A stretch of DNA of 5,643 nt. It comes from Chloroflexota bacterium. Its GTDB lineage: Bacteria; Chloroflexota; Anaerolineae; UBA4142. This document shows, piece after piece, positions 4,911-5,643 of this stretch; position 1 is the stretch's first letter, and each line of letters opens with the position of its first letter. The notes below the pieces were generated by a model. That model saw only the letters and a list, made by a program, of their open reading frames with translations, was not told the DNA's origin and made no database searches. The position numbers and the translations under genes are program-made. The stretch covers positions 1 through 5,643 of the forward strand of contig JACQEA010000037.1 of NCBI GenBank assembly GCA_016200825.1, read 5' to 3'.

Positions 4911-5643
4911 ATGGCGACTGGCAAGATCGCTTCCTCTAGAACGCTCAAATTCCCCGACAATTTTCTCTGGGGCACTGCAACCGCCGCGCATCAAGTTGAA
5001 GGTGGCAACGCGAACAACGATTGGTGGGATTGGGAACAAATCCCCGGCAAAATAAAAAACGGCGATGACTCTGCTGTCGCGTGCGATTGGTGGCGCAGCG
5101 CGCGTTATCACGCTGATTTCGATTCCGCGCGCGATCTCAACACCCGCGCGCATCGTCTCTCAATCGAATGGTCGCGGATTGAACCGCGCGAAAATGAATG
5201 GAGCGCGGACGCGTTTGCGTTTTATCGTCGCGTCTTGAGCGCGTTACGCGCGCGCGGAATGACACCGCTCGTCACGTTGCATCATTTCACAAACCCGCGC
5301 TGGCTCGCGCAAATGCGCGGTTGGGAAAATTCACGCGTGATTGAATTGTTTGAACGGTACGTGACAGAGGTCGTCAAAGAATTGGGCGACCTCTGCGATT
5401 TCTGGGTGACGATTAACGAGCCAACGGTTTATGTTTTCGCGGGATACATTAGCGGCGCGTGGCCGCCCGGCAAAAATAAATTTGCGCTCGCGATGCGCGT
5501 GGGAGAAAATTTGTTGCGCGCGCACATCGCCGCGTATCGCGCGATTCACGCGCGGCAGCCCAGCGCGCGCGTTGGAATCGCGAATAGCATCACGCCGCTC
5601 CAGCCCGCCAATTCTGATTCCGCGATCAATCGCGCGCTCGCGC
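4911..5643 (+). CDS. Family 1 glycoside hydrolase (beta-glucosidase type), N-terminal half, cut by window end
   Basis: The frame is open to the right edge, giving 244 codons of a family that usually has about 440-480. Motifs are in order: F-L-W-G-T-A-T-A-A-H-Q-V-E-G (18-31, sugar-binding Gln28), H-R-L-S-I-E-W-S-R-I-E-P (81-92), T-L-H-H-F-T-N-P-x-W-L (122-132, His125), and T-I-N-E-P (167-171) with general acid/base Glu170. The catalytic nucleophile would lie beyond the window. These enzymes release terminal beta-linked glucose or galactose from oligosaccharides or glycosides. No signal peptide is present, so it should be cytoplasmic. It begins 17 bases after the protease stop, or overlaps it by ATGA if the alternative ATG at 4890 is used, which adds M-T-R-G-C-L-K. 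Base composition returns to the GCG-rich style of the earlier genes. A link to the microcompartment is not shown. Confidence 0.93.
   Translation, partial: MATGKIASSRTLKFPDNFLWGTATAAHQVEGGNANNDWWDWEQIPGKIKNGDDSAVACDWWRSARYHADFDSARDLNTRAHRLSIEWSRIEPRENEWSADAFAFYRRVLSALRARGMTPLVTLHHFTNPRWLAQMRGWENSRVIELFERYVTEVVKELGDLCDFWVTINEPTVYVFAGYISGAWPPGKNKFALAMRVGENLLRAHIAAYRAIHARQPSARVGIANSITPLQPANSDSAINRALA

Noticed and set aside
4860..5549. Minus-strand frames opposite the GH1 gene
   Set aside because: The + strand carries an uninterrupted GH1 sequence with all expected motifs.

Overview
The window holds a compact bacterial microcompartment (BMC) gene cluster flanked by unrelated carbohydrate-related genes. 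Everything recognisable is on the + strand. The mixed composition (GCG/CGC-rich codons beside AT-rich spacers), a GT-C type membrane glycosyltransferase tail, a DUF5678/retropepsin-like gene pair and a GH1 glycosidase would fit an environmental Chloroflexota (Anaerolineae-like) bacterium. That placement is an impression from gene style, not a demonstrated taxonomy.

Layout. (1) 2-1025: the C-terminal part of a multi-spanning membrane glycosyltransferase. Its reading frame breaks near base 767, and the rest of its C-terminal beta-rich domain continues in another frame to 1025. (2) 1013-1030: a perfect 18-bp palindrome just before the first BMC gene. (3) 1050-4164: the BMC cluster. It encodes a tandem-domain shell trimer (BMC-T), a small protein with an EutQ-like N-terminus and an encapsulation-peptide-like C-terminal helix, two pentameric vertex proteins (BMC-P, EutN/CcmL family), and a CoA-acylating aldehyde dehydrogenase with an N-terminal encapsulation peptide. 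Two short tandem-repeat spacers sit inside the cluster: a 7-nt array at 1616-1727 and a 9-nt array at 2390-2416. (4) 4178-4893: a lower-GC two-gene cassette, a DUF5678-like protein and a retropepsin-like aspartic protease with an ATGA overlap. (5) 4911-end: the N-terminal half of a family 1 beta-glycosidase, cut by the window edge.

How the genes may work together. The BMC-T and BMC-P proteins would supply facets and vertices of a protein shell. The aldehyde dehydrogenase would oxidise an aldehyde to an acyl-CoA inside it. The small protein ends in a helix whose pattern (IxxIVxxVxxxL) is the same as that of the dehydrogenase targeting peptide, so both may dock on the same shell surface. No hexameric BMC-H protein, aldehyde-generating signature enzyme, phosphotransacylase or alcohol dehydrogenase is encoded here, although unrelated genes appear on both sides. 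Either this is an unusually small shell system or the remaining parts are encoded elsewhere. The substrate cannot be read from this window.
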